Shown here in pieces: positions 14,007-29,200 of a stretch of 64,000 nt of DNA (the stretch's first letter is position 1; the number at the start of each line of letters is the position of its first letter). Source of the DNA: Lingula anatina (taxonomy: Eukaryota; Brachiopoda; Lingulata; Lingulida; Lingulidae); NCBI RefSeq assembly GCF_001039355.2, contig NW_019775452.1, forward strand, positions 180,646 to 244,645, in the 5' to 3' direction. The position numbers and the translations under genes were made by a program. The notes below the pieces were generated by a model. The model made no database searches, was not told where the DNA came from, and saw nothing but the letters and a program-made list of their open reading frames with translations.

Positions 14007-15000
14007 TTTGCTGTACCAGGTGTTCTATATACTGCGTATTCTGGAACTTGGAAGGGTTTCTTAACTGCGACTGCAGAGCCTAAAAATAGAATGGATCAAA
14101 CAGTTAAAACTTCAAAACAAACATATTCTAGTATCAATGGCTGCATGTGGCTAGGTTGAGAGAGAAGCTTGTGATTAAAAAATAATTCTTCCACTAGCTG
14201 AATTTGTAAAATGGGCCCATGCAGTGCCCAATGCCTGGAAACTCAGTTAACATAATTTCCCTATTTACAATTCAAGTTCAACCTCTGAATAAGATTTGCA
14301 TTTAATTTCAACCTCTGGCTAAGATGAAATAATATCTTGAAATACATAAGTTTATGGACACCATGCAGAGTACAGAGGTACATGTTTGGGTGTACTCTAG
14401 TCACGAGGGGCAAACAGCCTACAGTCACGTATCTATTTTGCACCCATCATGCGCCCAAGTCTCGATCTCTCACACTCGCGCACCCACCACGCACGACAGT
14501 AATTACACCTGCCTTACCTGCTGCAATAGCTACATGTAAGTACAACACATACAGGCATCCCTCAGATCATATACCGCTAAGTATTTACTAGTATGACTAG
14601 TCCAGTATATCGATCCTGTAACCAAAGTCAGAACTACGTCTGTAAGTGTAACAGCCCAATGCATAGCCAAGTCGATGTCATGATATATTATCAAGCCCTA
14701 CTGTTTACCTTCCCAGTGGAGCGCCCTCTTGAATGTTATCTTTCCCTATTAAACACAGACAAGTTTGCGACAAACTGGAAAACAAAGTGTGACAACCGTT
14801 TCTTAGTTCACCTGCAGCGCTGCTGCAAAGGTCGACATTACTTTGGCATAAGGGGTACTAATCACAATGGTTGAGAAGCTCAACAATCGCAATTTCTTTC
14901 TGAAGCCGCTTTTTAGCCTACTGCTGTGCTAACAGCTCTTTCCACGTCGACAAAATTTTTTCGAAATTCTCAAATTTCGTTGTCATTTTCTTCTATCTTG
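14007..15000 (-). other. FAR 5' UTR exons, first intron and promoter region
   Basis: On the minus strand a good acceptor (TCTATTTTTAG) precedes GCTCTGCAGTCGCAG near 14081, giving a 5' UTR exon up to the ATG. An upstream donor GCTGCAG|GTGAAC near 14811 could end the first exon. These are inferred from splice signals. The short open frames at 14337-14874 look accidental. Confidence 0.4.
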
Positions 15001-15434
15001 TTTTTCTATTTCATTAAAAACTGTGTTTATATTGGGTTTTAAGAAATGAATGAAACTCTTCTTTTGTTCATAGTGTGCGTTTAGTGTGAAGTGGGGATCG
15101 ACTCAAGATTGTTAAAAAAAAAACGGTAAATTAAAACAAAAGATGCATTAGACTTGTACACGAATTTAAAGTTGACTATCAAATATTGTCAAACCTTCAG
15201 CTTTGAAGATGGTTCGTTCTCCAAGCCTAGTCTAAGCCCCATGAAATTAAAAAAATTGATTACACCTATATGTTTTCTGCTCAATTCTGTCCATTGATTC
15301 TGACATACCTACAACATGCTTACTTCCAAGCAAGTAAATCTAATTAGTTTACCTGTGGTACTCATCTAGACCCTGGCTGAAGGAAGATAAAGGGACTTCT
15401 GAGGAACTCGAAGAAAGGAAAAGACTAAACACTT

Positions 15435-17234
15435 TTTATTAGAGAAAGCGGCTATTTCTGCCTTTTTTAAATTTTTATTTGTTAGTAATTTTGTGCTTTA
15501 TTTCTTTTCAGTTTGTTAAAGAGATAGGAGTAGCACTGTAGTCATATCTCCATTAATGTCAGTCAATAATAATAATAATAATATAAGAAAAGCATGCAGT
15601 CTCAAAGAATACAGCCATTTACAAATGTCTCTCAGTAAAATACTGAGGTGTAACAAGTATAATACTTAATTCAATATATTCAACAAGAAGTAAATAGCAA
15701 ATTGTCAATCATTGCAACTTATCATTTTTCTGGAATGAGACCCAATACATACTTTTTAAAGACACAAGTAATATTTCCATGAAAACAAAAAAGCTATGAT
15801 ACAAGCTTGTTCATACAAGGTTATACAAATAATAACATATCACAGTGTGTATACTTGTGCTGATTCTGGAATTGCTTCATAATAATTTTTAAAGAAACCA
15901 GACAGATTCACATTACCCAGTAATAATACAAACATTGATCTTTTAGATCTTGATCTGAACAAAATTGCCACCTTCAATACATTATTCTTCATTAATACAT
16001 AGCTGAATGAAAATATTATTCAAGGTCAATACTGAGAAGTATTTAAAATATTATACAATGGCATTACTGTACTCAATTTCTACCCACTTGAGATAAAAAC
16101 TTGAAAATTCATAAACAAAATCAAGAATGCTGTCCTAAACCCTGGTTCAATTTTAGCAACCTATTACAGTAACTGCAGTATAACCAGCTTTTTTCCCTTC
16201 AAACCATTCATTCTTCACCATACCCATTCCATACTAATTTCCTTGCAAAACAATAAATATAAATGAACTGTGTCTGGAAGACTGGACATACAACAGTCAC
16301 CAACTGAGATTAGAAAGTACAATGTACTTAAGAAATATATACAAAAATGAAATCTAATATCACAAGTTTGGGGTATAGTGACTTCAATGTATTATACTTA
16401 TAGATGTTATCACATGTGCATATATATACAAACAGGTCCTAACTATTACCAAACAACAGGTCACCAAGGTACAAGCTGATAAACCATAATTAAATCCATC
16501 CATATAGATACAGATGCTAACATCCATATAGATCCTAACATCTGAATATGTAACTTATGATTCATAACATACTTAATGAACAAAAAGTCATTTATACACA
16601 TACATATACATCTACTGTTTAGTTTGGCATGCCTTTCGTATGAAGGGAAAAATATACTTCATTATATTTCAATCAATATTTAATCAAAATACATTATAAA
16701 ATATCTTGCTATATTTAAATGACGTAAGATGTAAATATCTCAAAAACAACAGAGAAAGGGAAGATAGAGCTAGTGTTATCATACTTTCTGTGTAAGTGAA
16801 GTTTTTCTGTAAACAGTCTTGTATCAAATAATGTTTACTATTCCAAGATGTAAGTTTATTTTTTGATAATATAAAGGAGCATAAAAAGCCTATTAATAGC
16901 ATTCAATAACAACTTCTAAAAAAGACAATTCTGATTAGAATAATAAGTTCTATCCTAAAACAACCTGTTTTTACCTGAGCATATTTGTTAGTTATTGGGT
17001 TTTATAAAAAAACAACTAACAGCATACAAATCACTGGAAACCAAATATCTGACCAAAAAAATTATATATCTGTCATTCTTTTTGGTAGAGTAAATTTTTA
17101 CAGTAAGTATGACCTAACAATTTGCTCTATAATAACAGCAATCAAACTACAATAACAATTTAGAAAATAACAGGTAACTAATGAATCTATACAAATCAAT
17201 TTGTCTAGTATTAATTTGGAATTTTTGATAAATT
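15435..17234 (-). other. Probable long 3' UTR of the 35-exon gene
   Basis: Follows the stop codon at 17235-17237 on the minus strand. There is no coding signal over about 1.8 kb. AATAAA on the minus strand (TTTATT on plus) occurs at 15497-15502 and 15435-15440, which would allow a 3' UTR of about 1.7 kb. The real end needs transcript data. Confidence 0.4.
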
Positions 17235-20200
17235 TTACCAAAAACGTCGTCTTTGATTATCTTGTGCAAATTGTGGTCCTGAGTAACTTTTTTGCTGAGG
17301 TGGTCTTTGTCTTAAATATGCTCCATTTTGTGGATTTTTGGCACCAAATTGTCCAAATGACTAAAAATTAAATGTAAAAAAAGCTATGATTAAGATATTG
17401 CACCCACATAAATTATTATATCATCCATTTTTGAGCAAATATATAAATATTACTTTTGCATTTACATGTTAACCAAGGGGCTTGAAAATGAAATCATAAT
17501 TAGCAAGTGGAACCAGTTGTTTTTAAATTTGTTGAAGAACAACACTTAAAAGTAAGCTAAGAACAATATGGTCTTTCAATCAAAATATTCATTCTTACAA
17601 AATACTTGTCTTACCCACTGGCCACTAGTGTATGGGAGATTCTGTCGCCCTGTGTATACAAAACCTGGAGTTTTCAAGTTGGCTACCACTGTAATGTAAC
17701 AAAAACTTTTATTTAAACATGAAGATGACATCCAGTGTCTGCACAAATCCAAGCCTTCTTCATTAATAACAATTCTACCTCAATCACAATACATGCTCTT
17801 TACTCACTTCATTGCAATGTTGCAAACACACTTGGAAACTACAAAATCTTTGTGTAAGAAAGGAAAAAGAAAGCAAAGTGATGTATAAATTTCTCATTTC
17901 TTAAAAAATTGTTTTAATATTACGCTCCATTTCATAAAATGAATTGAATAAGAAAGAAAGACACTTCAATTTTAAACTATTCAACTGTTTAAATGAATGG
18001 GATTATACCTGGAAAATAGTTTCTCACTTACTTTGTTGCTTCCACTCCATTTTCTTTTTCTCTAGCTCACTTAGAGATTTCAAGCATTCAATGTATGTGC
18101 TTTTACATGTATAGTCACCACATGGGACAGGGTATCTTGAATCCTAAATCAGATATAGAGTAGACATAATTCCATAAACATTAGAAAATCAACCATGCTC
18201 CCTATATGCACTAAAAGGTGTGAAGAAAAAAGTCACCTTGGTGAATGGAATAGCTTCAATGAATAAGTAAAGTTACAAAACAGAGAAAAGAGAGAGAGGG
18301 AGAGAGAGAGAATGCCTTATATCCTCAGTTTATTTTTCAAAATGCAGGGGGAGATAAGTGAATGATTGGTTCTCTTTGGGATTTACTTATAGAAGGTGGT
18401 ACTTACTTTGCATGGACCTTCATAGTCACTTCCTACACAATGGGATACATAGGGGAAGTTATACTGGTTTCTGAAAAAGGTAAAAATAGCACACTCAGTT
18501 TAAATTCTGGGAAGACATTACTTTTCTGCTATCACATACACATTTTTTTATTTTCCTTTATGCCATATTTTCCAAAACAATTTTAAATCTGTTAAAACTG
18601 ATTTAACAGTTTTTACTTATTCAAAAACCAGTATGCTTACATTCCATGCTGTTTACAATGTCCAAAATCATTGATAGTTCTCTCATAATTCATCAGCATT
18701 GCCATCACCTTGAAAAAAACTCTAAACTCTGTAAAATTCATATGCTAAACATCTACTATTCTTTTCTATTACTATTCTATCAATGGTTGTATTCAAAGTC
18801 ATTCAAAAATAATACCAGACAAAACCAGACCAAGCAGTTATTTGAGCTTCCCACCAAAAATTAACATATGATTGTGTATTTTTAATTTACAGGAGTTTTA
18901 ATGAAAGTATAATACGTTATAACTTCATGTTGTGTGTACAGTTTCTTCATATAACTTATCAGTGAGAGATCTGCATTGAGAACTTGTAAATGAGACCTCC
19001 AAATTCAGTAACTTTACCTGGTATGCAGCAGGCACCATCTTGTTGAAAGTGAAGTCTTTGGTGTCATAATCTATATATTCCAGTCTACCACTGCGAAACA
19101 CTATGAAGGTGAAAAAAAAATTAATTATATTGGATATATACAACTGTAAAAACTACAGACTGCTACACAAATGTAATGGTATTTTTTTCTTTAAGTTTAT
19201 AAACTGTATGAATGTTCACTACTTTTGGTATTCAGATACTGTTACCGACAAAAAAATGAAAAGTTAAACTGAACTGACCAATATTCCATGGAGCCATATC
19301 TTCATAGAAGGGCAGTGTCAGGAACAGATCATAAAACATGGTTTTTATGGGCTCCAGTAATCCCATTCTCAGAAGGGCAATTAAAGATATAGCTGAAATA
19401 AAAAATATCATAATCGTGAAAAGAGTATCTAGGCTCAGTTAAATTACAGTTAAACAACTGACATTTAGAACTTAATATCCTAAACACATTCATAAACTAC
19501 AAGAAATAAATATTTACCATAAATTCATGTAATAAGGTACATACCATGAACATCCCCATATGGAATCTTGAATCCATCCCCTTTCCTGATAAGGTATACC
19601 TCATAAGTGGACTTACTATGTGCCAGGCAGTGGAGGGTATACTTTCTATCGTGGCCATCTAGCTGGTAGTCAAAATGATGATTAACCTGGAATTCAAAAT
19701 AAAAAAGGGATCAATTCATAACAAAAATCTGATTGCTGATATGCTTGATTTCAACATTTTAAAATAGTACAAGTTTATAAATTTTTACAAATATTATCTT
19801 TATATGTAAACAGTGTTTTTTAATTTGATCTTTAAGCAATTTGAGGCATTTACAGTAGTTTTTCCTAACACAGTTCACAAATGCTTCAACCAAGCCAAGG
19901 GTTGGTACCTTCACAGGTGCCACTCAAATGTCATCTGATATTAATTCACCATCTTTATTAATAGTAAAATAAAACTCACTGTGACAGTGAGGTTCCTGAC
20001 ATCTACACGGACCATTTTCCATGGGAAGGATGCAGACTGCATAAATGGTGGTTGAAGAAGCTCAGCACTTATACTGATGTTCACATCTGCTTCTGCGCTC
20101 TGATACAAAGTAATAATGACAATTTTATCAATTTTAAATAATATATGGAACCAAAATGATTTGCAGATGCATAGTATCAATATGGCTTTTACACAGTATC

Positions 20201-23200
20201 CTTGAACTGATGATCAACAATGAAAGTATGGTAATCATATTTCATTCATCTGTTTATTTAGCAAAGGATTTGTGATGGGTTGTGATATACATCATAAAGT
20301 TACTCAAGACAACTTCTATGCAAATAAACGATAAAACAGAATCTTTTTGAATAAAGTTATGTACCTCTCCCAGCATCTTTAGTTCAGCATTTTCAAATAC
20401 TGGGGCTGGATGGTGCTTCAGGTAGTAAATGTCCTGCAGAGTCAAAATATACCAAGTAATCAGGGATTTATAATTACAGTTTTTTTTTTTTAAAACATAA
20501 GTCTTATTTATATGCACACTCATCCAAAAAAGTTAAGAAACATTGTTATTTTCAATGATTATAAAACAACCATATGAGCTAAGATAAATATTTTAATTAA
20601 ATATTGATGGATGATGCACGCACCATTCATTACTTTTTGAAGTTTTGCCAGAAAAGGAATTCTGTGGGAATTACAGCAACATTTATTTATGTTGGGTCAA
20701 ATTTCATTTTCAAAAAACATGCAAATGGAGTGACAAAGTTTGAAGTTTGCAACATTACCAAGTCTAGACAATAAACAGTGAAAATCTTTATCTTAGGTAT
20801 ACAGTATGTAGGATACAGTTAAAATAAAGTTTTAAGGTTGTTGAGCCTCTACTGTTTATTGTCAAGACTTGCTCAAACTTTGTCATGGAAATCAATAAAG
20901 ATTTTTACTGTCATGGAAATCTTATATCACAGTAATTACTGTTGTGTAATTTAATTATGTAAAAATAACCACAAGACTTCCATGTGTGCACTAGGACCTC
21001 TAGGACTCCCTATGCATATCTGGCAAGACCATTGCTACAATTAACCAACCTTTCTATCTAAAGTCCCGTTTCCCCTCAGTGGTCGACCAGTAAAAGACTC
21101 TGGGAAGAATGTTGCAAATGCCAAAGACAGCATCTAGAAATTATCAAGAAAAAAAATGCCAAGAATTTTTTTTCTGTTTTAAATACAGGATCATCCAAAT
21201 TTATAATGTTCAGGAGAATATGATGTTTGCAAGCAGTTATATGTTTCAACATTATTGCACTAAACTTAATTATCTAAATGTGAATTGTTCATTCCAAAAG
21301 AAAAAAAATGTTAAGAAACAATGATGAAAAGAACATAGCATATCAACTCTATTTCATGAAACACTATAATATATTATGAAACAACATTTTTCTATTTTTT
21401 TTTCCAAAAGCAACATGATGACCTACCTCTGCTGATGGTAACTGAAAGAAAGAAGTGACTCCATTTGCAATCATCTGCCCAACCATCAGGTTGAATTCAT
21501 CATCGCCCATGGTCATAACAGAGTCCAGAAAAGCCTGAACACCTGCATGCAAAACATAGGTTTTTTTTAATATGCATGGTATTTGTATTGCATCAAGCGT
21601 CTTTTCTTCTTTCTTTTGTGTAATGATAATACAGATTAAAATTTTGAAATGGTAAAGACAAAAAAACTAAAAGGATCTATAATGAAATTACACCATCCTG
21701 GAAACAAAAATCATTTGCAATCTATTACTAAAAACTGAAGTATAGCCTTAATAAGAAAACACATTCAATGTGAATAAGGTCACCTACCAAAGTACTGGTA
21801 TCTCAAAAAATCAGGACTCTGCAGTAATTTGGTAGTGAAATCCTGGTCCACAGCAAGGCTGGTTATAACAATATTGGTGACATTCATCTTCCATGTTTCC
21901 TGATACAGTTTCTCTGCCTCCTCAAGTTCACTGTGCAGGGATATGAAGGTGCTGTTTTTGTAATGTTTAGCAAGGAGTTTGATCATCTCTCCTGAAAAAT
22001 TCACAAAATGGATTTTTAAATTAATACCTCAAATTGAACAAAAATGCTGAGAAAAGATGACATGCAGCTATAAATGAGCTACAAATACAATCCAATCAGA
22101 GCCTGCAGCTTGACATCACTCGCTCCACTGACCTATGAACATGAATGTGACCAGTTTGCAGCAAAAGCAGTCTATCTATAGCCTTAATAATTGGCTAGCA
22201 TGGTCTCCACATGTTAGAGAGCTTATCGTTGAACTTTTAGGCTAGAAGTGGCATATAAGAGCCATTTTCAAACATAGATTTTGTGCTAAATGTTTTGTTA
22301 AATCGCAGTTCTATGGAAAGGAGTTGACAGGGACCAAAAAACACACCTTACTTCTGGGAATGAATATACTTTAGCATGCATTTTCCGGGCCGATTTTGGT
22401 CATTTTGGTTGACTATTCTTGCTTAAAATCTACGAGTTAAGATACCAAAAACACATATTTTCAATTTTTTCTCAGTAGTTTCTTACCCTCCATGCTTTTA
22501 TATTCCATAAATGAAAAAGGCTGGGTGTAAATCTCATTTCCAAGTACACTTACAGCTGCCTGGAAAAATAAAAACTTTGTTTAATTCGTGTGCATTTGTA
22601 GCACTGAAATTAGTCAGGATGCCAATATATATCATTTCCATTTCAAAAGAGATGAAAATAAAGGGTCCCACCACAACTCAAGACAACTTAAATTTGTGTA
22701 ATTAAAAACCCAAAAACTGAAACAGATGTAGTACAAGCTAAAAGCTCTTTCTTAATGCATATCATTAAAACAGACGTCCCTGTAACTTCTTTAAGATTAA
22801 AACATATTACATGTATTTGCTGACATATACATACACATCATATCTTTCCCAAATTACTATGTTATAAGTCATTTCAAAAAAGCTCTCATTCCAATTCCAT
22901 TGCAAGGTTTAAATAATCAATACAAACACACAAAAAACGAAAAAAGAAAAAAATTCAATTAACATGCTATCTTCACAAAATTAACATTTTAGTACACATT
23001 CCATGCTACACTGCTTGATTATTTGCATTACTGTACCTGACTTGCTATCAATCTAGACAACTCAGTGGAAGACTGAAGAAAACGGCGTGTACTGTCTGCA
23101 GCATGGTATACCAGGGTGGTGTTGTACCATACCAAGTGATGGGGACACATGTCTGGGTAGACTGGCAGGGACAGGTACTCCCTCAGCAGGTTCTTCCTGA

Positions 23201-26200
23201 AAGTGTATTGAAATCATAAAAAAAGTCAGTATGTTTACCCACTGCAACATGCTGTTTTTAAACATGTAATTCTCACCAACAAATCCTGTGAAAACAAGTT
23301 ATAGTAGTACTATAATAAATCATAATTTCCCATAATTTTATAAATGCAGAATTCACTCAATGATATTTCCCCTTTTTATGTCTCAATTTACAATAATATC
23401 AATTCTCTAAGCTTAAAATATGTTTTCAAAGGAAATCAAAATGCAGCTTCTCTNCAATTAATTGGAATTTACACCTGGTGCAAGCACAAGACTAAGATTT
23501 GAATTTTATAAAGCACAAAAATATCTACAACAGTCAATGCCAAAAAATTTAAGCCTGCTGGCCCTACAGAAAACCAAAGTCTAAGAATCTGCAGACCTAA
23601 AGTAGAAATATGGTAGCCATGGCATAGCTGAACAAATTTACAACACTTTGCAGCTTCAACTTTAAAAGTATTTGGCTTGGGACTGACAATAACATCACAA
23701 ACTGCTGCAAGGGCATAGTAGGAATAGAAAAACTGCCAGCAAAAAAATGTAAATTAGTTCCATGTACCCTGCAAAAACATGGGAGGAAGTAAATGATGTG
23801 TTTTTCTTCATTTCCTGAGGCCAACCAGTGACACTATCTTTTATTGCATCCTGAGACTTACTGTGGGACTAATCTTAAAACAACAAGATAAGTGTACACA
23901 TTAGCTGCAAGTCACTTTTTTTTCTCAAATGTTAATACTCACTGTTCTCTGCATATGTCCTAGAGTTATTTTAACCAGTTTGGTGGCCAATGTGTACCCT
24001 CTAAGAATATCAACGTCATCTACCAAGCTGACTTCAGCTTCATTCTCCAACCCATGCAGTTTCAAAGTTTCAAATATCATACCCTATGATAAGCAGGAAA
24101 AAGAAGCATCAGTGCATTCAAAATATTACATCTAATACTGAAATTGGGGATAAGTAAAGCATAATTGAAATGGGATTTAATATTGTGTCTATTTTAATGA
24201 TGGGCACTGTAACAGTGAATGATAAAAAAGGAGAAAAATCATATCCCCCCCCAAAGTTTCCCTATTCATGATCAAAGCTAAGACACTTCTCAACTCCCTT
24301 TTTTACACAATATAGCAAGAGGATTATATTTCCACCCTGCCATTTTACACTGAGAAGAGAAAAATATCTACCCACAAAAGAAAGTTAAAAAAAAAAACTA
24401 TAAAACTCCCTATCCCTCACATTAACCTTTACCTTGAAAACTGCATGGGTTTGCTCTGGACCTGTGCTGTTCCCAAGTAAAAGGTCAGCCATAACCAGCT
24501 GCTCAGGAGAAGGGACTTCAAGGTAGGTAGTGTGAGCCATGGTCAGCAAGTGACCGAGGTAGTACAGGAAACCTTGACCAAGAGATGTTAGATGATGAAA
24601 AGTCTCCAAGCCCAAAATCTGGAACATAATATGGTATATATCTATACATGTAAACAATAAGGTAAATATGAACACAGCTATGATTTTCTTCTTGTTATCA
24701 AAATATCATAGATTATAACATATTTTTGTACAGAGTAAATTTTAGAAGTTTGAAAAAACATATATTACATCCTAAAGTTTTATTAATGAAAAATATCCCT
24801 TTTTCCACATCTGAAAATTCAGTGTTCTAAAGCAATGTGTATTATTCAGGTCAACAGGTCAAACTTTTAGAGGTGCCTTCAATTATTAATTTATCAATTT
24901 ATTTGTGACAAGTACCTGGCATGTTGAAAAAACAATGAAACAAAGAGATGTAATGAGCTGACTCAATCATACCTGAATCTGAAATATCTCTGGCATCTTG
25001 ACAATTTTATCCACAGTACCAGGACTCAAGTTATTCACCAAGAGAATGAAATTCTTAGCACCCAAGCTTGTTATCATTTTCCTGAAAATTTAGTTTTTTC
25101 AGTGCATGAAGTCATTTAAACTGGAGTAAAATTACACAAAAAGTGTAATAGGTGTTTTCCTTCTCATATTTTTATTCATGTTGTTAGCATCTGCTTTATT
25201 CATGATTTTCTAAATCTAGAAGTCATCAATAACTTTTTTTTTACCTTTGTGGATACCATTCATTTAATATTTTCTTACCAAATTGCCATCTACATGTATC
25301 AGTTTGTTTCTTACCTAAGTCCTGGCATATGTCTGGCACTGCTTGTGTCAAGTACAGAGAGGACAGTAGAGTTGGGATACCTGTGAGCAATCTTAGCTCC
25401 CAGTAACACCTGCTGGTTACCACCTAGGGTACAAACAACACAGGTCTATAGAAACCAATAGTTTCAATATTGTTTTGATGGAAAAATCTAATTTACATTA
25501 AGATAAGAAATCTCATTTTTACAGATCTCAAAAGTCTAGAATCATAAGATGTAAGCTTAAAGCTTTTGTATAAAAGAATCCAACACCACTGACGGCGCAC
25601 TTGAGATGTCCGTGACATTAATATATCATATGCAAGTTACAAGTTAACATTGTCCTCATGGTTCTGGACCATTGAAGCTGCTTTAAAAATATAATTGGCT
25701 ACACTACATTGTCACTTTTCATACCATAGGTCAAAACACTGAAGAAGTTTCTCTCTTTCCCATTCAGAGCAGCGATGTCATTCTTGATCAGTTTCCACTC
25801 AGAGTCGTACACACTCTCCTCCTTATGTTTTGGTCCAAATGTGTGTTCCATTGGCTGGTGTTTCTCCCTCACTGTTCTTGCTGGTTCTCTTAATTCTGGT
25901 TTTACAGAAGTCACTGGAGACTATTAAAGAACAGTTATCACAATAAAAAAGTACTTTTCCAAAAATACTGGGACTATATTCACTGTATGTATGCATGTCT
26001 TACATTGTACATGCTTGTCTACAACTGTATCTCACAAACATCATCTAGATTTCTTACATACATTCTTTACAACAGTGACTGCTATCATTCACTAAATCAT
26101 AAGTGAAGATATAAAATAACCACAAAATTTTCTACTTTTAACATATGGGTCTTACATAAAATTTCTAAGAAGTTGTGTGAGGTATCCAAACACAAATCCT

Positions 26201-29200
26201 CTGCTACACACTAATGCATGCACACACATGGAGTCATTTCCATAGCTTCCACTCTGAAGAGGCAGTCAATCAAAGATTCTGACCAAAACAGATTTCATGC
26301 CCTGGTCAGCATAATTAACTAGAGGCATTCACGTTTGCAGCTTTGCTTCTCTCCTACCTTAAAATCATACTCATCATTTAAAGCTTCTTCTTCCTCCTCC
26401 ATCTCTTCAGCCACCACCTCCTCCTCCTCTTCCTGTAGCATAGCAAGCCAGCTTTAGCAACATGCAGTGTGATTCAGCAGTAATTGGGAAGCACTCAACA
26501 AAGCCATGGGGATTGATGGTGTTACAAAAGCTTTCTTTAATTTATAACTTTCATCACACAGCTCATTCTCTAAATCTCTGTTTCATGTGGAGGTTAATTT
26601 GGCAATTGATACTATGAGGGCAATCATTAGATAAAGACTGCTTTATGAAGCAAAGCAAAGAACATTAAGCAATGAGCTATCAATAGCAATTAGCACATAT
26701 CAATGAAATATTTTGGCCTATTTCTGCATGAAAATTTGCAGCCAGGATTTACATGTCTTGCTGTAGTATTCATCATGTGAAAAACATTGCATCAAAACCA
26801 ATCTAAATTCAACTGGCAAAGCCTTTCTAGCCATTTTCACCCTTAATCATTATGATATTCATTAAAGGGGACAGATGCAATCAAAAACTTGTTGGGTAAA
26901 ATCAAACACAAAATTGAAACTTTTTTCAAAGATTCAGTCTTCTACAATTATTACACCTGATGCAATAATGCACACAGCATCAATTCTTCTATTACCTCAT
27001 TATTTCCCAGCTCTGACTTCTGGGCTGCAGCTGCTTGCTGGTCAGTACTATCTGAAAATAAAAAAAAAACCTTGTTCATTTGACCAATTCTTAAAAACAC
27101 AGGAATGACAGTAAATTGTTTTTAAACAAGGCAGCAAAGCTGTCAAANTCTGTAAGTTTCAAACAAAAAGGAAAAACAGTTTTCCACTTATCGTGTTATC
27201 GGTAAAAGTGCACGGCGACGGCGACGACGGCAACGACGGCAACGACGGCGACGACAGACGCAGATGACGGCTATATGTACAGACACATCTGTGTCTGTAC
27301 ATAAAAAAGGTATAGATACAATGAAGGTGTTATGAAGAGAATGCATTTTGATGCTCATCACATAAAATTCAATTCACTCAAAACCATCTGTAATAAAACA
27401 ACTAAAACATTCAATTTCAGTAATGAAAGCAAATAACAACCTTTTCTAATTCCATTTAAAGAGACCAAGGGCTCTTTTGAAGACAAGGACGATGGTGTTG
27501 CTGTCTTAGATGCCATTTTCTTCACTGGGCCTTGGGTGGAGGTCACTTTTTTGCTTTCAATTTGATCATGGTCATTGTCAATCTTTGTTCTTTGGGCTTA
27601 AGGTATGGAAATACAGAAACTAACCATAGTTGTACAAAAAACACTGAGGAACAAGCAAGTGATATACATGAACAATGTGAGTGACAAAATCGATACTGAC
27701 ACTACTTTTGCACCATTAGAAAATAATATTTTTATACAAGTAACTTTTGTATTATTTCAGTCACTTTATACATATAAGGCTCAAACAATAAAATTATTTA
27801 TAAACAGTTAATGTCACTCTTCTTCACATTATCATTTTACCTTTATATCTATTCATGAGAGTTTTCTTAAAGTCTTCCTTGTATTTGTCTAGTTTTTCCC
27901 TAACACTTAAGGATAGGCCTTGTTGGGCATCATTCTGAAGTAGCCTCCTCTGCAATAAACAATAACAAAAGAATACATCAATTAACTTGTATTTTATGGA
28001 GTTTTGCTTCCAGCAGCTAACAATCACTTAATTATAATGAAAATAAAATTTGAAGTAAAAATTCTTTCGAGCTATCATACTTGTAATTTTTTATTTCAAC
28101 TCCTGATCATGAGTGAACACAAATATCTGACCTTAAACTCTGAGAATTTACCTCCATTAAACATAATGAATTAAAAAAAAACTACTCACCATACCATCTT
28201 TCCTTTTCTCTATCTGACCACCTTGTTCCCTGGGCTTAAACACCACTGGCTGCTGTTCAATCTTTCCAACAGGACCCAAATGATCAGCACCATTTTGTAC
28301 CAGATCATTTTTTAAATAATCAGCCTGTCTACTGTCCTGTTGTTCCACACCCTGATATTTATTTCTATAAATTTTCCTGGCATTTCCATGGATTCGTTTT
28401 GGTACTGGTTTTGGAATTTGATGTTGCTCTGCAAGAGGTACTGGTTCGTTATTTAAAGAATCAAATTCACGGATTACACTTTTAAGTGTTGTTGTTGTGC
28501 CTCCATGCTGTATGCTTCTCAAATTTTGAACATATTTGGGACTGCTCACTTTCTGATGAATTATGTTCTTTTCTAATTCAGGCAACTGTCCTTCAGTTTC
28601 TATTGGTTTCTTTGGCTGAGCAATGACTGGATTCCCTGAATTGGTAAGAAGTATTCATATGAACAAAGATTCAAGTTACAACAAGACACCTTACACAACT
28701 GTAAAGACAGATGAAGGTGTGCAAGTGCATGTAGGTTCCAACATTTAGTCCAACATCATAATTAATTTATACAATGCAATAAGCATAATTCTCAGTACTT
28801 TACCTTCCATTCCCTTAACTCCACCCAATGATCCCATGGCTAGTCTTAGTTCCTTTTCATCCTTTGTTAAGGCAGGGTCTATATTCCTGGACAGGGATTC
28901 TTTACCTTGGCTTTGAACTTTGCCTTGAACTTGACCTTGAACTGCTGGAGGGTCAAGGCCAACCTTATCCTCCTCCCTGCGCCATGTTTTGTCTAGCCTG
29001 ACTAACACTGGGTCTTGCTGTGGCAAGGGTGGATTGCCTTCACGGTCCCACTGTTTATTAAGCCTTTGTACTTGTTCTTGGTCTTTCTCAGCAGCTTCCT
29101 TTACATCATTGTTCAACCTGTTCCATCTTTCTGCTACACTATCCACCTGCAAGAATGGAATCAATTCATTCTTAAATGAAACTGCAAAATTTACATAATA

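Noticed and set aside
14337-14874. Three short open frames upstream of the FAR start.
   Set aside because: They lie in the FAR 5' UTR/intron region and resemble no protein. Length alone is not support.
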